The translations under genes were made by a program, and so were the position numbers. From contig NZ_CP049263.1 in assembly GCF_003048615.2 (NCBI RefSeq), forward strand, positions 1,860,001 through 1,924,000: DNA of 64,000 nucleotides. The letters are read 5' to 3'. The notes beneath the pieces were generated by a model. The model searched no databases. It was given only the letters and a program-made list of their open reading frames with translations, and was not told the origin of the DNA. The stretch is from Campylobacter concisus. GTDB lineage: Bacteria > Campylobacterota > Campylobacteria > Campylobacterales > Campylobacteraceae. Shown in pieces: positions 18,873 to 26,712 of this stretch. Position 1 is the first letter of the stretch; every line of letters starts with the position of its first letter.

Positions 18873-19864
18873 TATTTTGTCTCGATTGTTTTTTCTATAA
18901 GCTCTTTGCCGATGACGTCGTAAAATTTAGGATAGATAGCCTGCATAGTCTTCTCCCACTCAGCTTTTTGTGCATCATCGATCTTGAAAATTTCTAGCTT
19001 TTTAGTCTCTGCTATATATTTTTCAAGCTCGGCTATAACGTGAGCGTCCTCTTTAGCTGTCTCTTCTCTCTCGTAAGCTGTAGCCTCGCTTAGAGCTTGT
19101 TTTACATTTGCTTTTAGATCATCTGGTAGTTTGTTCCAAAATTTATCACTCATAATGACTAGATAGCCTAGATATCCGTGGTGTGAAAGTGTAAGCGAGC
19201 TTTGAACCTCGTGAAATTTAGAGTTATAGAAATTTGATAGTGGGTTTTCAGTCGCATCAACTACGCCTTGTTGAAGCGCAGAATAAACCTCTGAAAATGG
19301 CAGAACTTGCGGGTTGCCACCGATCGCTTTGATCTGCTCTTCAAGCACTTTTGAGCTTTGGATTCTAAATTTTTGTCCTTTTGCATCTTCTGGAACAAGG
19401 ATCGGTTTTTTGCTTGAGCTAAAGTGCTTAAATCCAGCATCCCAGTAATCAAGCGCTACAAAGCCCTTCTTAGTCACAAGGCCTTTTAGCTCCTCGCCAA
19501 CTGCGCCATCTTGAACCTTGTGAAGGTGATCTGCATCTTTAAAGATGAAAGGCAGGTCAAATAGCTGAAACTGCGGCACGATAGGTGTAAATTTTGAAAA
19601 ACTTGGAGCTGCCATTTGAACGTTGCCAAGTTTTAACGCGCCAAAAACTCTGTCATCATCAAGAAGCTGTGCTGATGGGAAGACTTGAACTTTTATCTTG
19701 CCGCCACTTAGCTCTTCAGCACGCTTTGCAAAAAAGTCAGCTGCCTTACCCTTTGGCGTAGAAGCTGCGACAACGTGAGCAAATTTGATCGTATAGACCT
19801 TATCAGCACCAAATGCTAAGCCACTGATGGCACATGTAAAAAGTAAAGCTTGTAAGAATTTCAT
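18872..19864 (-). CDS. dctP: TRAP transporter periplasmic binding protein DctP
   Basis: The 330-residue protein has a signal peptide (MKFLQALLFTCAISGLAFGA) and the DctP fold: KFAHVVAASTPKGKAADFFAKR near the start, then GQKFRIQSSKVLEEQIKAIGGNP with the substrate-binding Arg near residue 167, and VDATENPLSNFY near residues 208-219. This subunit binds the solute in the periplasm. First gene of the operon; a TATAAT lies about 35 bases upstream on the minus strand. Confidence 0.95.
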   Translation of the reverse strand: MKFLQALLFTCAISGLAFGADKVYTIKFAHVVAASTPKGKAADFFAKRAEELSGGKIKVQVFPSAQLLDDDRVFGALKLGNVQMAAPSFSKFTPIVPQFQLFDLPFIFKDADHLHKVQDGAVGEELKGLVTKKGFVALDYWDAGFKHFSSSKKPILVPEDAKGQKFRIQSSKVLEEQIKAIGGNPQVLPFSEVYSALQQGVVDATENPLSNFYNSKFHEVQSSLTLSHHGYLGYLVIMSDKFWNKLPDDLKANVKQALSEATAYEREETAKEDAHVIAELEKYIAETKKLEIFKIDDAQKAEWEKTMQAIYPKFYDVIGKELIEKTIETK

Positions 19865-19896
19865 CTTTCATCCTTTGTAATAGTTTTGATAGGTGC

Positions 19897-19902
19897 ATTA
19901 TA
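19897..19902 (-). promoter_or_regulatory. -10 box of the dctPQM operon
   Basis: On the minus strand TTTATAATGC gives TATAAT (plus-strand ATTATA 19897-19902), about 33 bases ahead of the dctP ATG, with an AAGGAT ribosome site in between. Confidence 0.55.
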
Positions 19903-20333
19903 AATTTCAAAAATAAAAATTTAGAAATTTTGTTTCATAAATTCACATATCTTTATTTTTATATGTGTATTTTTGTAACATTTTTGACCAGAAATAGATA
20001 GTTTTTGCTTTGTAAATTTAACGTAAAAATTTATTTATCATTTTTATAGTCTATTTTTGTTACGTTTCTACACATATTTTTATATTATTTTTTACATTTA
20101 GATAAATTTAAATTTACTTTTCTTGCTTTTGCAAAGCCAAATTTGCTCTTTTAGGATATAAATTTTCACTCTTTAACCATAAATTTTTAAAGTAAATTCA
20201 CTCATCTTTTAAAAATAAAAAAATTAGCTTTTATAAAAACGCCCTATTTTTGGCTTAAATTTTAAAAGATTTTGTTTGTTAATCTTTTGTGGCTATAATG
20301 CGAAATAACAAATTTTATTATTAAGGAATTATT
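19903..20333. other. AT-rich divergent intergenic region, dctP to sodB
   Basis: About 430 bases without a credible gene, more than 75 percent A+T by eye. It holds an inverted repeat CACATAT (19944-19950) with ATATGTG (19961-19967), and the sodB -10 box TATAAT at 20294-20299. Long T-rich and AAATTT runs fill the rest. I see no RNA gene or repeat unit in it. Confidence 0.5.
20294..20299 (+). promoter_or_regulatory. -10 box of sodB
   Basis: TGTGGCTATAATGCG contains TATAAT at 20294-20299 with an extended upstream TG-rich context, 35 bases ahead of the sodB ATG. A ribosome site AAGGAA precedes the start. Confidence 0.65.
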
Positions 20334-20951
20334 ATGTTTGAACTAAGAAAACTTCCGTTTGACGCAAACAACAACGCAGTAGTAAGTGCTAAAACCTGTG
20401 AATACCACTACGGCAAGCACCACGCAACCTATGTTGCAAATTTAAACAATCTCATAAAAGATACAAAATTTGCTAACGCTTCATTTTACGAGATCCTAAG
20501 AAATAGCGAAGGCGGCCTTTACAACAACGTCGCTCAAGTTTATAACCACGACTTTTACTGGGACTGCATCACTAAAAAAAGCGAGATGTCAAGCGAGCTA
20601 AAAGCTGCGATCGAGGCAAATTTCGCAAATTTTAAAGAGGAGTTTTTAAAGGCAGCTACAACACTTTTTGGCTCAGGCTGGGCGTGGCTTGTATTTGACC
20701 CAAGCAGCAAAAAACTAGAGATCGTGCAAACTAGCAACGCAAAAACTCCAGTGAGCGACGGCAAAGTGCCACTTCTAGTCGTTGATGTTTGGGAGCACGC
20801 TTACTACATCGACAACTTCAACGCTCGCCCAAAATACCTAGAGACATTTTATGAGAACATAAACTGGGAATTTGTAAGCAAAGCTTACGAGTGGGCGCTA
20901 AAAGAGGGCCTTGGCTCAGTTGAGTTTTACACAAAAGAGCTACATAAATAA
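20334..20951 (+). CDS. sodB: Iron superoxide dismutase
   Basis: The enzyme converts superoxide to oxygen and hydrogen peroxide in the cytoplasm. The 205-residue protein shows all metal ligands: His25 (EYHYGKHH), His72 (NHDFYW), Asp151 and His155 (DVWEHAYYID). Gln68 in AQVYNH is the second-sphere glutamine in the N-terminal half that marks iron rather than manganese enzymes. Cys22 and Cys78 are extra. It has its own promoter and terminator and is monocistronic. Confidence 0.96.
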   Translation: MFELRKLPFDANNNAVVSAKTCEYHYGKHHATYVANLNNLIKDTKFANASFYEILRNSEGGLYNNVAQVYNHDFYWDCITKKSEMSSELKAAIEANFANFKEEFLKAATTLFGSGWAWLVFDPSSKKLEIVQTSNAKTPVSDGKVPLLVVDVWEHAYYIDNFNARPKYLETFYENINWEFVSKAYEWALKEGLGSVEFYTKELHK

Positions 20952-20956
20952 TATCT

Positions 20957-20980
20957 GGCGGGACTTTCCCGCCTTTAAAT
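20957..20980 (+). terminator. Terminator of sodB
   Basis: GGCGGGA (20957-20963), a three-base loop and TCCCGCC (20967-20973) followed by TTTAAATTT form a compact GC-rich intrinsic terminator. Confidence 0.8.
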
Positions 20981-21774
20981 TTCTGCTTTTTTTCAAATTT
21001 AAAATCATCAAAATTCTCAGCAAACTCACTTTTTGAAAGATAATGCGAGTTTAAACGGTTCAAATTCTCGTTTTACCAAGTGAGTTTTCTTAAATTTAAA
21101 GCTGGCGCAAGATATCTTACTTTCAAATTTCTATTTTTCAAATTTGAGTTGCTAAATTTAGCAAGCAATAGGCGCGATGACTATAGCTTTGAAATAACAT
21201 AAAATACTCGTTTTAGCGACCGCCCTATTTTGATGCGGTGGCTTTCACTTTAAATTTAGCGCTATAAAAAGAAACCAAAACAACTATCACGCCTTTAAAT
21301 TTAAAACCACCCTGATACTCAAAATGATCGCGGTATTTACTGCTTTGAAAATACATCTAAGCATTCGCATTTAGCAGCTTTTTTGCTTTAAATTTAACGC
21401 AAATCAGAACCAACGGCAACTATCTCGCTCTTAAATTTCTCTATTTCAAATTTAAACTGCTAATTTACGATCCAAAGCTACTTAAAACTTCATAGCAACT
21501 CCCAGACGCGATCAAGACACTCTTGCTGGCACTTTAGCGCATGCTAGCGAAATAATAAAATAGCAAAAAATGGCTTTACCACCTGCCCTATTGCGACCAA
21601 GTAACTCCATGCTTAAATTTAAAGCTACCAAAAACTAGCATAAGCTATCTCGCCTTTAAATTTATGAGTAATACTCACTTTGATATTTAAGAAATGGGAG
21701 CAGTATTTGTTACTTCAAAAGCTATTTTGTATCAAGCAAGGGCGGCTTAAATTTCAAAGCCACCCAGCCAAAAT
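20981..21774. other. Non-coding, repeat- and hairpin-rich region
   Basis: Nearly 800 bases with no credible gene. It contains a long-range inverted repeat AAACTCACTT (21022-21031) with AAGTGAGTTT (21078-21087), a 16-bp palindrome at 21149-21164, and three copies of a diverged word CTATC(A/T)CGC(C/T)(C/T)TTAAATTT ending near 21302, 21438 and 21663. Several CGCTTTAAATTT-like half copies lie between. It could be a decayed gene cluster, a structured RNA or an intergenic repeat family; the sequence alone does not decide. Confidence 0.5.
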
Positions 21775-22941
21775 TTATCTCTTTGAAGTGTATAAATTTA
21801 TCCCATTTTGCAAGCGTTTTAGCCCTTCAAGCACCCTTTCGCGCTGCGTTGCGATATTCATACGAAGGAAAAATCTATCTCCTCTGTAAGCGTTACCGTC
21901 ATTTAGCCAAAGTCCAGCTTTGTCGCGCAAGAAATTCATAAATTCGCTCGAATCCTCGCAAAACGCACTGCAGTCAAGCCACAAAAGATAGGTCGCACTC
22001 GATGGCAAGAGCTTCACTGGTAAGCCTTGCTCTTTTATGAAGTTTGCAACGACCTTTTTGTTTTCAAAAAGATACTCTCTAAGCTCATCAAGCCACGCTT
22101 CACCCTCGTTAAATGCAGCAATAGCGGCGATGATCGCAAAGGCATTTGCCTCGCCGACCTCATCGTAGTTTATCGCCGCGTTCATCTTCGCTCTGATGTG
22201 CTCGTTTGGCGTGAGGACGGCTGAGCTTTGTAGTCCTGCTATATTAAAGGCCTTTGTTGGCGAGATACACGTGATGGAGTTGTTTTTGCACTCCTCACTC
22301 ACGCTGATAAATGGCACGTAGCTGGCACCAGGATCAGTTATGTCGCAGTGAATTTCATCGCTGATAACCAAGACATCGTGCTTATAGCAAAGCTCGCCTA
22401 TCTTTTTAAGCGTCTCTTTGTCCCAAATTTTGCCTATTGGATTGTGAGGATTACATAGAAGCATCATTGTAGTTAGCGGTTGAGCTAGCTTTGCCTCTAG
22501 GTCGTCAAAATCGATCTCGTAAGAGCCATTTTTATAGACGAGGTCGTTTGATAAAATTTCACGTCCGTTGTTTTTGATGCAGTTAAAAAATACGTGATAG
22601 ACAGGCGCTTGCACTAAAATTTGATCTCCTGGGCTGCTAAATCTCCTAATGGCAGTTGAGATGGCCGGTATGACGCCAGTGCAAAAGCACATCCACTCGT
22701 TCTCGAAGCTCACGTTGTGACGTCTTTGCCACCAGCTCTTTATCGCCTCATTCCACTCTTTTGGGATGAAAGAGTAGCCAAAGACGCCGTTATCAAGGCG
22801 CTTTTGCAAGACGCTTAAGATCTCAGGTGCGGCCTTAAAGTCCATATCTGCAACCCACATCGGCAAAACATCGCTCTTCATACGCCATTTTGATGAGTTT
22901 GTGCCTTCTCTGCTTACTAATGTGTCAAAATCGTACTTCAT
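21775..22941 (-). CDS. patB: PLP-dependent C-S lyase, PatB/MalY family
   Basis: The 388-residue fold-type I aminotransferase relative has the PatB/MalY start MWVADMDFKAAPEIL (residues 28-42), the NPHNPIGKIW motif (164-173), SDEIHCD (194-200) and the PLP lysine Lys230 in SPTKAFNIAGLQ. Enzymes of this group cleave cystathionine or cysteine to pyruvate, ammonia and a thiol or sulfide. MalY of E. coli also represses maltose genes, which is not expected here. Isolated, reading toward the non-coding region. Confidence 0.9.
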   Translation of the reverse strand: MKYDFDTLVSREGTNSSKWRMKSDVLPMWVADMDFKAAPEILSVLQKRLDNGVFGYSFIPKEWNEAIKSWWQRRHNVSFENEWMCFCTGVIPAISTAIRRFSSPGDQILVQAPVYHVFFNCIKNNGREILSNDLVYKNGSYEIDFDDLEAKLAQPLTTMMLLCNPHNPIGKIWDKETLKKIGELCYKHDVLVISDEIHCDITDPGASYVPFISVSEECKNNSITCISPTKAFNIAGLQSSAVLTPNEHIRAKMNAAINYDEVGEANAFAIIAAIAAFNEGEAWLDELREYLFENKKVVANFIKEQGLPVKLLPSSATYLLWLDCSAFCEDSSEFMNFLRDKAGLWLNDGNAYRGDRFFLRMNIATQRERVLEGLKRLQNGINLYTSKR

Positions 22942-23029
22942 AGCTTTTCCTTAAATAAAATTTTAAATCAATTATAACCCAAAAGATACTAAGATGATTT
23001 AAAAATTTAATACTAAAAAAGGAAAAATG

Positions 23030-23485
23030 ATGAAACTAGCTCAGGCTCTCATACTAAGATCTGACACGCAAAAGCGCATCGAACAGCTAAAAGTTAGGCT
23101 ACTTAGCAACGCAAAAACGCAGGAGAATGAAAGTCCAAGCGAGGATCCAGAGCTGCTTTTAAAGGAGCTTGACAAGCTAACAAGCGAGCTTTTTACGCTC
23201 ATTTGCTCTATAAATTTAACAAACTCAAGTGCTAAATTTGATGGCATGAGCCTCACTGAGATGATCGCTAAAAAGGATGCTTTGGTGCTAAAAGCAAACG
23301 TACTTAGGGAGTTTGCCACGAGTGCTAGTCAAAAGGTCGATCTCTACTCAAACAGCGAGATCAAAATTTTAAGCACGGTCGATGTGAGCGCACTTCAAAA
23401 GCAAGTAGATGCGATTTCAAAAGAGATCAGAGAGCTTGAGATGAAGCTTCAGGAAGCAAACTGGTCGGTTGATCTAGTAGAGTAA
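23030..23485 (+). CDS. DIP1984-like cytoplasmic protein
   Basis: The 151-residue protein is mostly helical and coiled-coil forming, beginning MKLAQALILRSDTQKRIEQL and continuing with a charged ELLKELDKLTSEL helix and INLTNSSAKFDGMSLTEMIAKKDAL. This matches the DIP1984 family of small bacterial proteins with no established biochemical role (some are annotated as septicolysin-like). Two ATGs in tandem (23027, 23030) follow AAAAAGGAAAA; I take the second because family members begin MKLAEAL. Monocistronic. Confidence 0.75.
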   Translation: MKLAQALILRSDTQKRIEQLKVRLLSNAKTQENESPSEDPELLLKELDKLTSELFTLICSINLTNSSAKFDGMSLTEMIAKKDALVLKANVLREFATSASQKVDLYSNSEIKILSTVDVSALQKQVDAISKEIRELEMKLQEANWSVDLVE

Positions 23486-23753
23486 AATTTATGGTAAAAA
23501 TTTAGCCAAAAGCGAGTAAAAACCATACATTGGCGGCTTGCGAAGACCAGGCAAAAGCTTAAATTTAGTCTTAGCAATCTTACAAATGCAAATTTAAAAA
23601 GCACTTTTACTACCACTTACTGGTTTGGCTATATTTTGGGTGGGTTTGGGGAAAATTAAGGCATAAATTTGCTGCCTTATCAATAAAAATTATTATTTAA
23701 GTATTTACTCTGCTAAGCTAATATCATGAAAATTTATTTTAATAAGGAAAATC

Positions 23754-24284
23754 ATGGCAACTACAAAATTTAAAGGTAGTGAGGTAAATTTAAGCGGAAA
23801 TGAGCTATTTGTCGGCTCTTATGCGCCTGAAGCCAGAGTCGTAGCGCAAGATCTTAGCGAATTTAGTGTGGGCGGAAATAATGGCATAGAGGTGCTTGTC
23901 TGCTTACCATCACTTGATACTGGTGTTTGCGCGGCAGAAGCACGTAAATTTAACGAGAAAGTAGCTGGAAAACATGGCGTAAAACTTAGCATCATCTCAA
24001 ACGACCTGCCATTTGCGATGGGGAGATTTTGCACGACTGAAGGCATAGCAAACCTGCGCGTGGGAAGCGACTTTAGATACGGCGAATTTGCCCAAAACTA
24101 CGGTATGCTGATGAGTGATGGGGCGCTAAAAGGCTTGCTTGCAAGAGCGGTCTTTGTCATCAAAGATGGTGTCATCATCCACAAACAAATCGTCCCTGAA
24201 GTGACCCAGGAGCCAAACTACGACGTAGTTTTTGACGCGATAAAACAAAGCGGCGGATGTGGTTGTGGCTGCGGCTGCCATTAA
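23754..24284 (+). CDS. tpx: Thiol peroxidase (Tpx) with a Cys-rich C-terminal tail
   Basis: Tpx is an atypical two-Cys peroxiredoxin that reduces peroxides in the periplasm or cytoplasm with thioredoxin. The 176-residue protein has the peroxidatic Cys59 in SLDTGVCAAEARKF and the resolving Cys93 in GRFCTTEG. Family members usually end near residue 165. This one has an added tail GGCGCGCGCH with Cys169, 171, 173 and 175, resembling a metal-binding tag. The frame is continuous and the tail is directly before the stop, so it is not a read-through artefact. Preceded by TAATAT at 23719-23724. Confidence 0.93.
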   Translation: MATTKFKGSEVNLSGNELFVGSYAPEARVVAQDLSEFSVGGNNGIEVLVCLPSLDTGVCAAEARKFNEKVAGKHGVKLSIISNDLPFAMGRFCTTEGIANLRVGSDFRYGEFAQNYGMLMSDGALKGLLARAVFVIKDGVIIHKQIVPEVTQEPNYDVVFDAIKQSGGCGCGCGCH

Positions 24285-24290
24285 AATTTA

Positions 24291-24824
24291 CTATGCAAAG
24301 AGCCCAGCTATGATGGCAAAGAGCTGACTGCCAGTCACCACTAGCTCGCCAACCTCTTTTACATCTCTTAAAACTGGCCTTATAGAGGCTAGTTTTAGGC
24401 TTGATTTTTCTTTTATTTCTTCATTTTTCGGTGGCAGATCTTGCGTGATGCTTGCGTATTTTTTGATAACATCTACCACCTGTTTTATCTCATCTGGCAA
24501 ATTTTCATCCAAATTTTTAGGCAGCGAGATGTATAAATTTTCACGGCTTCTAGTCAGTAAGACGTAAATTTTTCTATAAAAAAGCGCCCTTTCATTTTTA
24601 TATATGGTCTGCAAAAATGGCAAAAAGTTGTGGATGATGACATTTTGCGCTTCAAGGCCTTTAATAGACTGCATCGTCAAAACCTCTACATTTTTACCCT
24701 CTGGCAAGACGCTCTCTTTTATAGCGCTCACTGAGATCTTGCTATTACTTAAAACAACACTTGTTTCGCCATTTGGCAAGGCACATTTATTGCCTTTTGC
24801 TCTTTAGTGTCAAGGTAACTTTTG
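24291..24824 (-). pseudogene. C-terminal remnant of a UvrD/Rep-like SF1 helicase
   Basis: About 160 codons encode only the end of a superfamily 1 helicase: a motif V-like VLTMQSIKGLEAQNVIIHNF (in pieces) and a motif VI-like YVLLTRSRENLYI, with a lineage-specific tail. The Walker motifs are missing, and an in-frame TAA closes the frame a dozen codons upstream of the TTG at 24779. No ribosome site is evident. It lies six bases after tpx in convergent orientation. I read it as a decayed gene; a short expressed protein cannot be excluded. Confidence 0.6.
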
Positions 24825-25029
24825 TATATTTTCATCTAAGCGTTAAATTTACTTTGTTCTCACACTTTTTTGAGATTAAAATTCTGCTATTTTTAGCTTT
24901 TCCAAGAACACAGTTTTTGCCACAATTTAACATGGATCATGTTTATATTAAGTTATGTTGAGTCCAGATTCTAAAAATTAAAAATAAAAATGATTGAAAA
25001 ATAAAAAGTGATTTGAAATTTGAAGTGGC

Positions 25030-25114
25030 CGGGAGATAGGGATTCGAACCCCAGGAGGCTTTCACACCTCAACGGTTTTCAAGACCGCCGCTTTCGACCG
25101 CTCAGCCATCTCCC
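25030..25114 (-). tRNA. tRNA-Ser(UGA)
   Basis: The minus strand folds as a class II tRNA with acceptor stem GGGAGAT/ATCTCCC, discriminator G, a long variable arm (GGTGTGAAAGCCTCC region), TTCGAATC T-loop and anticodon TGA in the CTTGAAA loop. CCA is not encoded. Confidence 0.95.
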
Positions 25115-25172
25115 GATTAAAGATTTGTGATTATAGCCAACTTTGCTTAAAATTTGCTATAACCACTTTGAA

Positions 25173-25328
25173 TTATTCTGTTTTTTCTTTGACGTAACTA
25201 GCGCCGTCATTGATCTTCTCTTTAGTCCATTCTTTGGCGTTGTGGGTATCTTCTTTTACGCCGTGCCAAGTGTTTGAACAACCTACTGCAAAAAATGCCA
25301 TACATACTATTAAAAGCAATTTTTTCAT
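25173..25328 (-). CDS. Entericidin-like small lipoprotein
   Basis: A 51-residue protein sits between the Ser and Cys tRNA genes. It has a lipoprotein signal (MKKLLLIVCMAFFAVGC, lipobox AVGC with Cys17) followed by SNTWHGVKEDTHNAKEWTK, resembling entericidin A/B mature parts (NT-x-x-G-V-x-E-D). Entericidins are small outer-membrane-associated lipoproteins of uncertain role, studied as a stress-linked pair. It is too short for standard ORF cut-offs. AAAGGGATAACG precedes the ATG. Family call by eye. Confidence 0.75.
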   Translation of the reverse strand: MKKLLLIVCMAFFAVGCSNTWHGVKEDTHNAKEWTKEKINDGASYVKEKTE

Positions 25329-25359
25329 CGTTATCCCTTTATGTAGTTATTTTTGAAGT

Positions 25360-25433
25360 TGGAGGCGACACCCGGATTCGAACCGGGGATCAAAGCTTTG
25401 CAGGCTCATGCCTTACCACTTGGCCATGTCGCC
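25360..25433 (-). tRNA. tRNA-Cys(GCA)
   Basis: Acceptor stem GGCGACA/TGTCGCC, anticodon GCA in CTGCAAA, standard TTCGAATC T-loop, and an encoded 3' CCA. Minus strand. Confidence 0.95.
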
Positions 25434-25440
25434 GTTTTGG

Positions 25441-25527
25441 TGGTGCCCGAGACCGGACTTGAACCGGTACGGTAAAAACTACCGAGGGATTTTAAGTCCC
25501 TTGCGTCTACCATTCCGCCACTCGGGC
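25441..25527 (-). tRNA. tRNA-Leu(UAA)
   Basis: Class II tRNA with acceptor stem GCCCGAG/CTCGGGC, anticodon TAA in CTTAAAA, a long variable arm (CGGTAGTTTTTACCG) and encoded CCA. Seven bases separate it from the tRNA-Cys gene, so they share a transcript. Confidence 0.95.
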
Positions 25528-25536
25528 AAAATTTAA

Positions 25537-25611
25537 TGGAGCGGGAAACGAGATTCGAACTCGCGACCCCAACCTTGGCAAGGTTGTGCTCTACCCCTGA
25601 GCTATTCCCGC
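25537..25611 (-). tRNA. tRNA-Gly(GCC)
   Basis: Acceptor stem GCGGGAA/TTCCCGC, anticodon GCC in TTGCCAA, T-loop TTCGAAT and encoded CCA. It is the first gene of the minus-strand tRNA cluster Gly-Leu-Cys-(lipoprotein)-Ser. Confidence 0.95.
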
Positions 25612-25714
25612 ATTAAAGGTTGCAATGTTACCCAAAAGTTGCTTAAAAATTTATTTTATAAAAACGACTTTCAAAAAAATGTAAGCCATAAAAAGATAAA
25701 ATACCAAATCTTTT

Positions 25715-25790
<76 letters not shown>

Positions 25791-25891
25791 TGATTTTACT
25801 CTCTTTTTTTGCTCACAAATTTTTTCATTTTTCACAAAATTTTACGTCAAATATATGTAAAAATTTAGAATTCTTTCGCTACATTTACAAC

Positions 25892-26629
25892 ATGCAAAAT
25901 TTAAAACAATATGTAAATGAAATCTTAAAAAACCACCATGATGAGCGTGTATTTAGCTTTGAATTTGATGGGCAAAAATTTTGGTTAAAACGCATTGAAA
26001 AGAGCATCGAAGGCAGCTTTTTAACTAAAATTTTTAAACCAAACCCTTATAGGTCATTTGCTGCTGAGATAAAAAAGCTTGAAATTTTAAACGAAGCAAA
26101 TGCTCCTGCGCCAAAACTAGTGCTAAAAAGTGATGAATTTTTCGTTATAGAAGATGTTGGCGAGCCAGTTGCTAGACTATTTAAATATAGTACCGATGAA
26201 AATTTTAAGCATGAAATTTTGCTAAAAGCAGCCCGCGCATTAGCTGGACTTCACGCACTAAATTTCGCGCACGGACGCCCAGCACTTAGGGATATCGCCA
26301 TAAAAAATGGCGAGATAAATTTTCTTGATTTTGAGTCAAAATTTTTTAGCGATGATCTAGAGCTTAGGAAGTGCCGTGATCTGCTAGTTTTCATCCACGA
26401 GCTCTACCGACAAAAAATTTCAAACGAGCTTGTAAAAGAGGCGATCGATGAGTACATTAAGGCTAATGGCAGCGAAATTTACGAGCACTCTTTGCGCTTA
26501 ATAGTGAAATTTAAACCACTTTACTACCTGCTAAGACCGTTTAAATTTTTAGACAAAAAAGATCTAAATGCGGCTATTTCAACATTTGAGCTACTTTTGC
26601 CAGCCACAAAATCCAAAATCACTTCTTGA
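25892..26629 (+). CDS. InaA/WaaP-like small-molecule kinase
   Basis: The 245-residue protein looks like a lipopolysaccharide-kinase relative. HGRPALRDIAI (His127-Arg133-Asp134) takes the place of the HxDxxxxN catalytic loop, and LDFES (Asp146-Glu148) the place of the metal-binding DFG. InaA and WaaP/KdkA relatives phosphorylate sugars of the LPS core; a role in core-oligosaccharide modification is inferred. I chose the ATG at 25892 because earlier in-frame codons fall inside the tRNA-Ala gene. No clear ribosome site is seen, so expression may depend on a leaderless or weak start. Confidence 0.65.
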   Translation: MQNLKQYVNEILKNHHDERVFSFEFDGQKFWLKRIEKSIEGSFLTKIFKPNPYRSFAAEIKKLEILNEANAPAPKLVLKSDEFFVIEDVGEPVARLFKYSTDENFKHEILLKAARALAGLHALNFAHGRPALRDIAIKNGEINFLDFESKFFSDDLELRKCRDLLVFIHELYRQKISNELVKEAIDEYIKANGSEIYEHSLRLIVKFKPLYYLLRPFKFLDKKDLNAAISTFELLLPATKSKITS

Positions 26630-26680
26630 TAACTAAAAAATAATCTTCTAAATTTTATCTCTGCTTAACAAAAAATAAAT

Positions 26681-26699
26681 TAATATTCGTTATTAAAAT
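26681..26699 (+). promoter_or_regulatory. Possible promoter and operator of the PepSY gene
   Basis: TAATA-TTCGT-TATTA (26681-26695) is a small inverted repeat overlapping TAAAAT (26694-26699), a plausible -10 about 13 bases before the AAAGGAGA ribosome site. PepSY membrane proteins of this type are often iron-regulated, but this repeat does not match a full Fur box, so the regulator is unknown. Confidence 0.3.
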
Positions 26700-26712
26700 T
26701 AAAAGGAGATAT

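Noticed and set aside
21680-21889. A 69-codon plus-strand frame at the end of the non-coding region
   Set aside because: It overlaps the C-terminal codons of the PatB gene on the other strand and its sequence follows the local AAATTT repeats; no ribosome site.
24604-24961. Two overlapping plus-strand frames of 66-67 codons
   Set aside because: They lie opposite the helicase remnant or in AT-rich spacer and have no recognisable domains or ribosome sites.
25274-25462. A 62-codon plus-strand frame
   Set aside because: It runs antisense across the lipoprotein gene and the tRNA-Cys gene, so it cannot be a typical protein gene.
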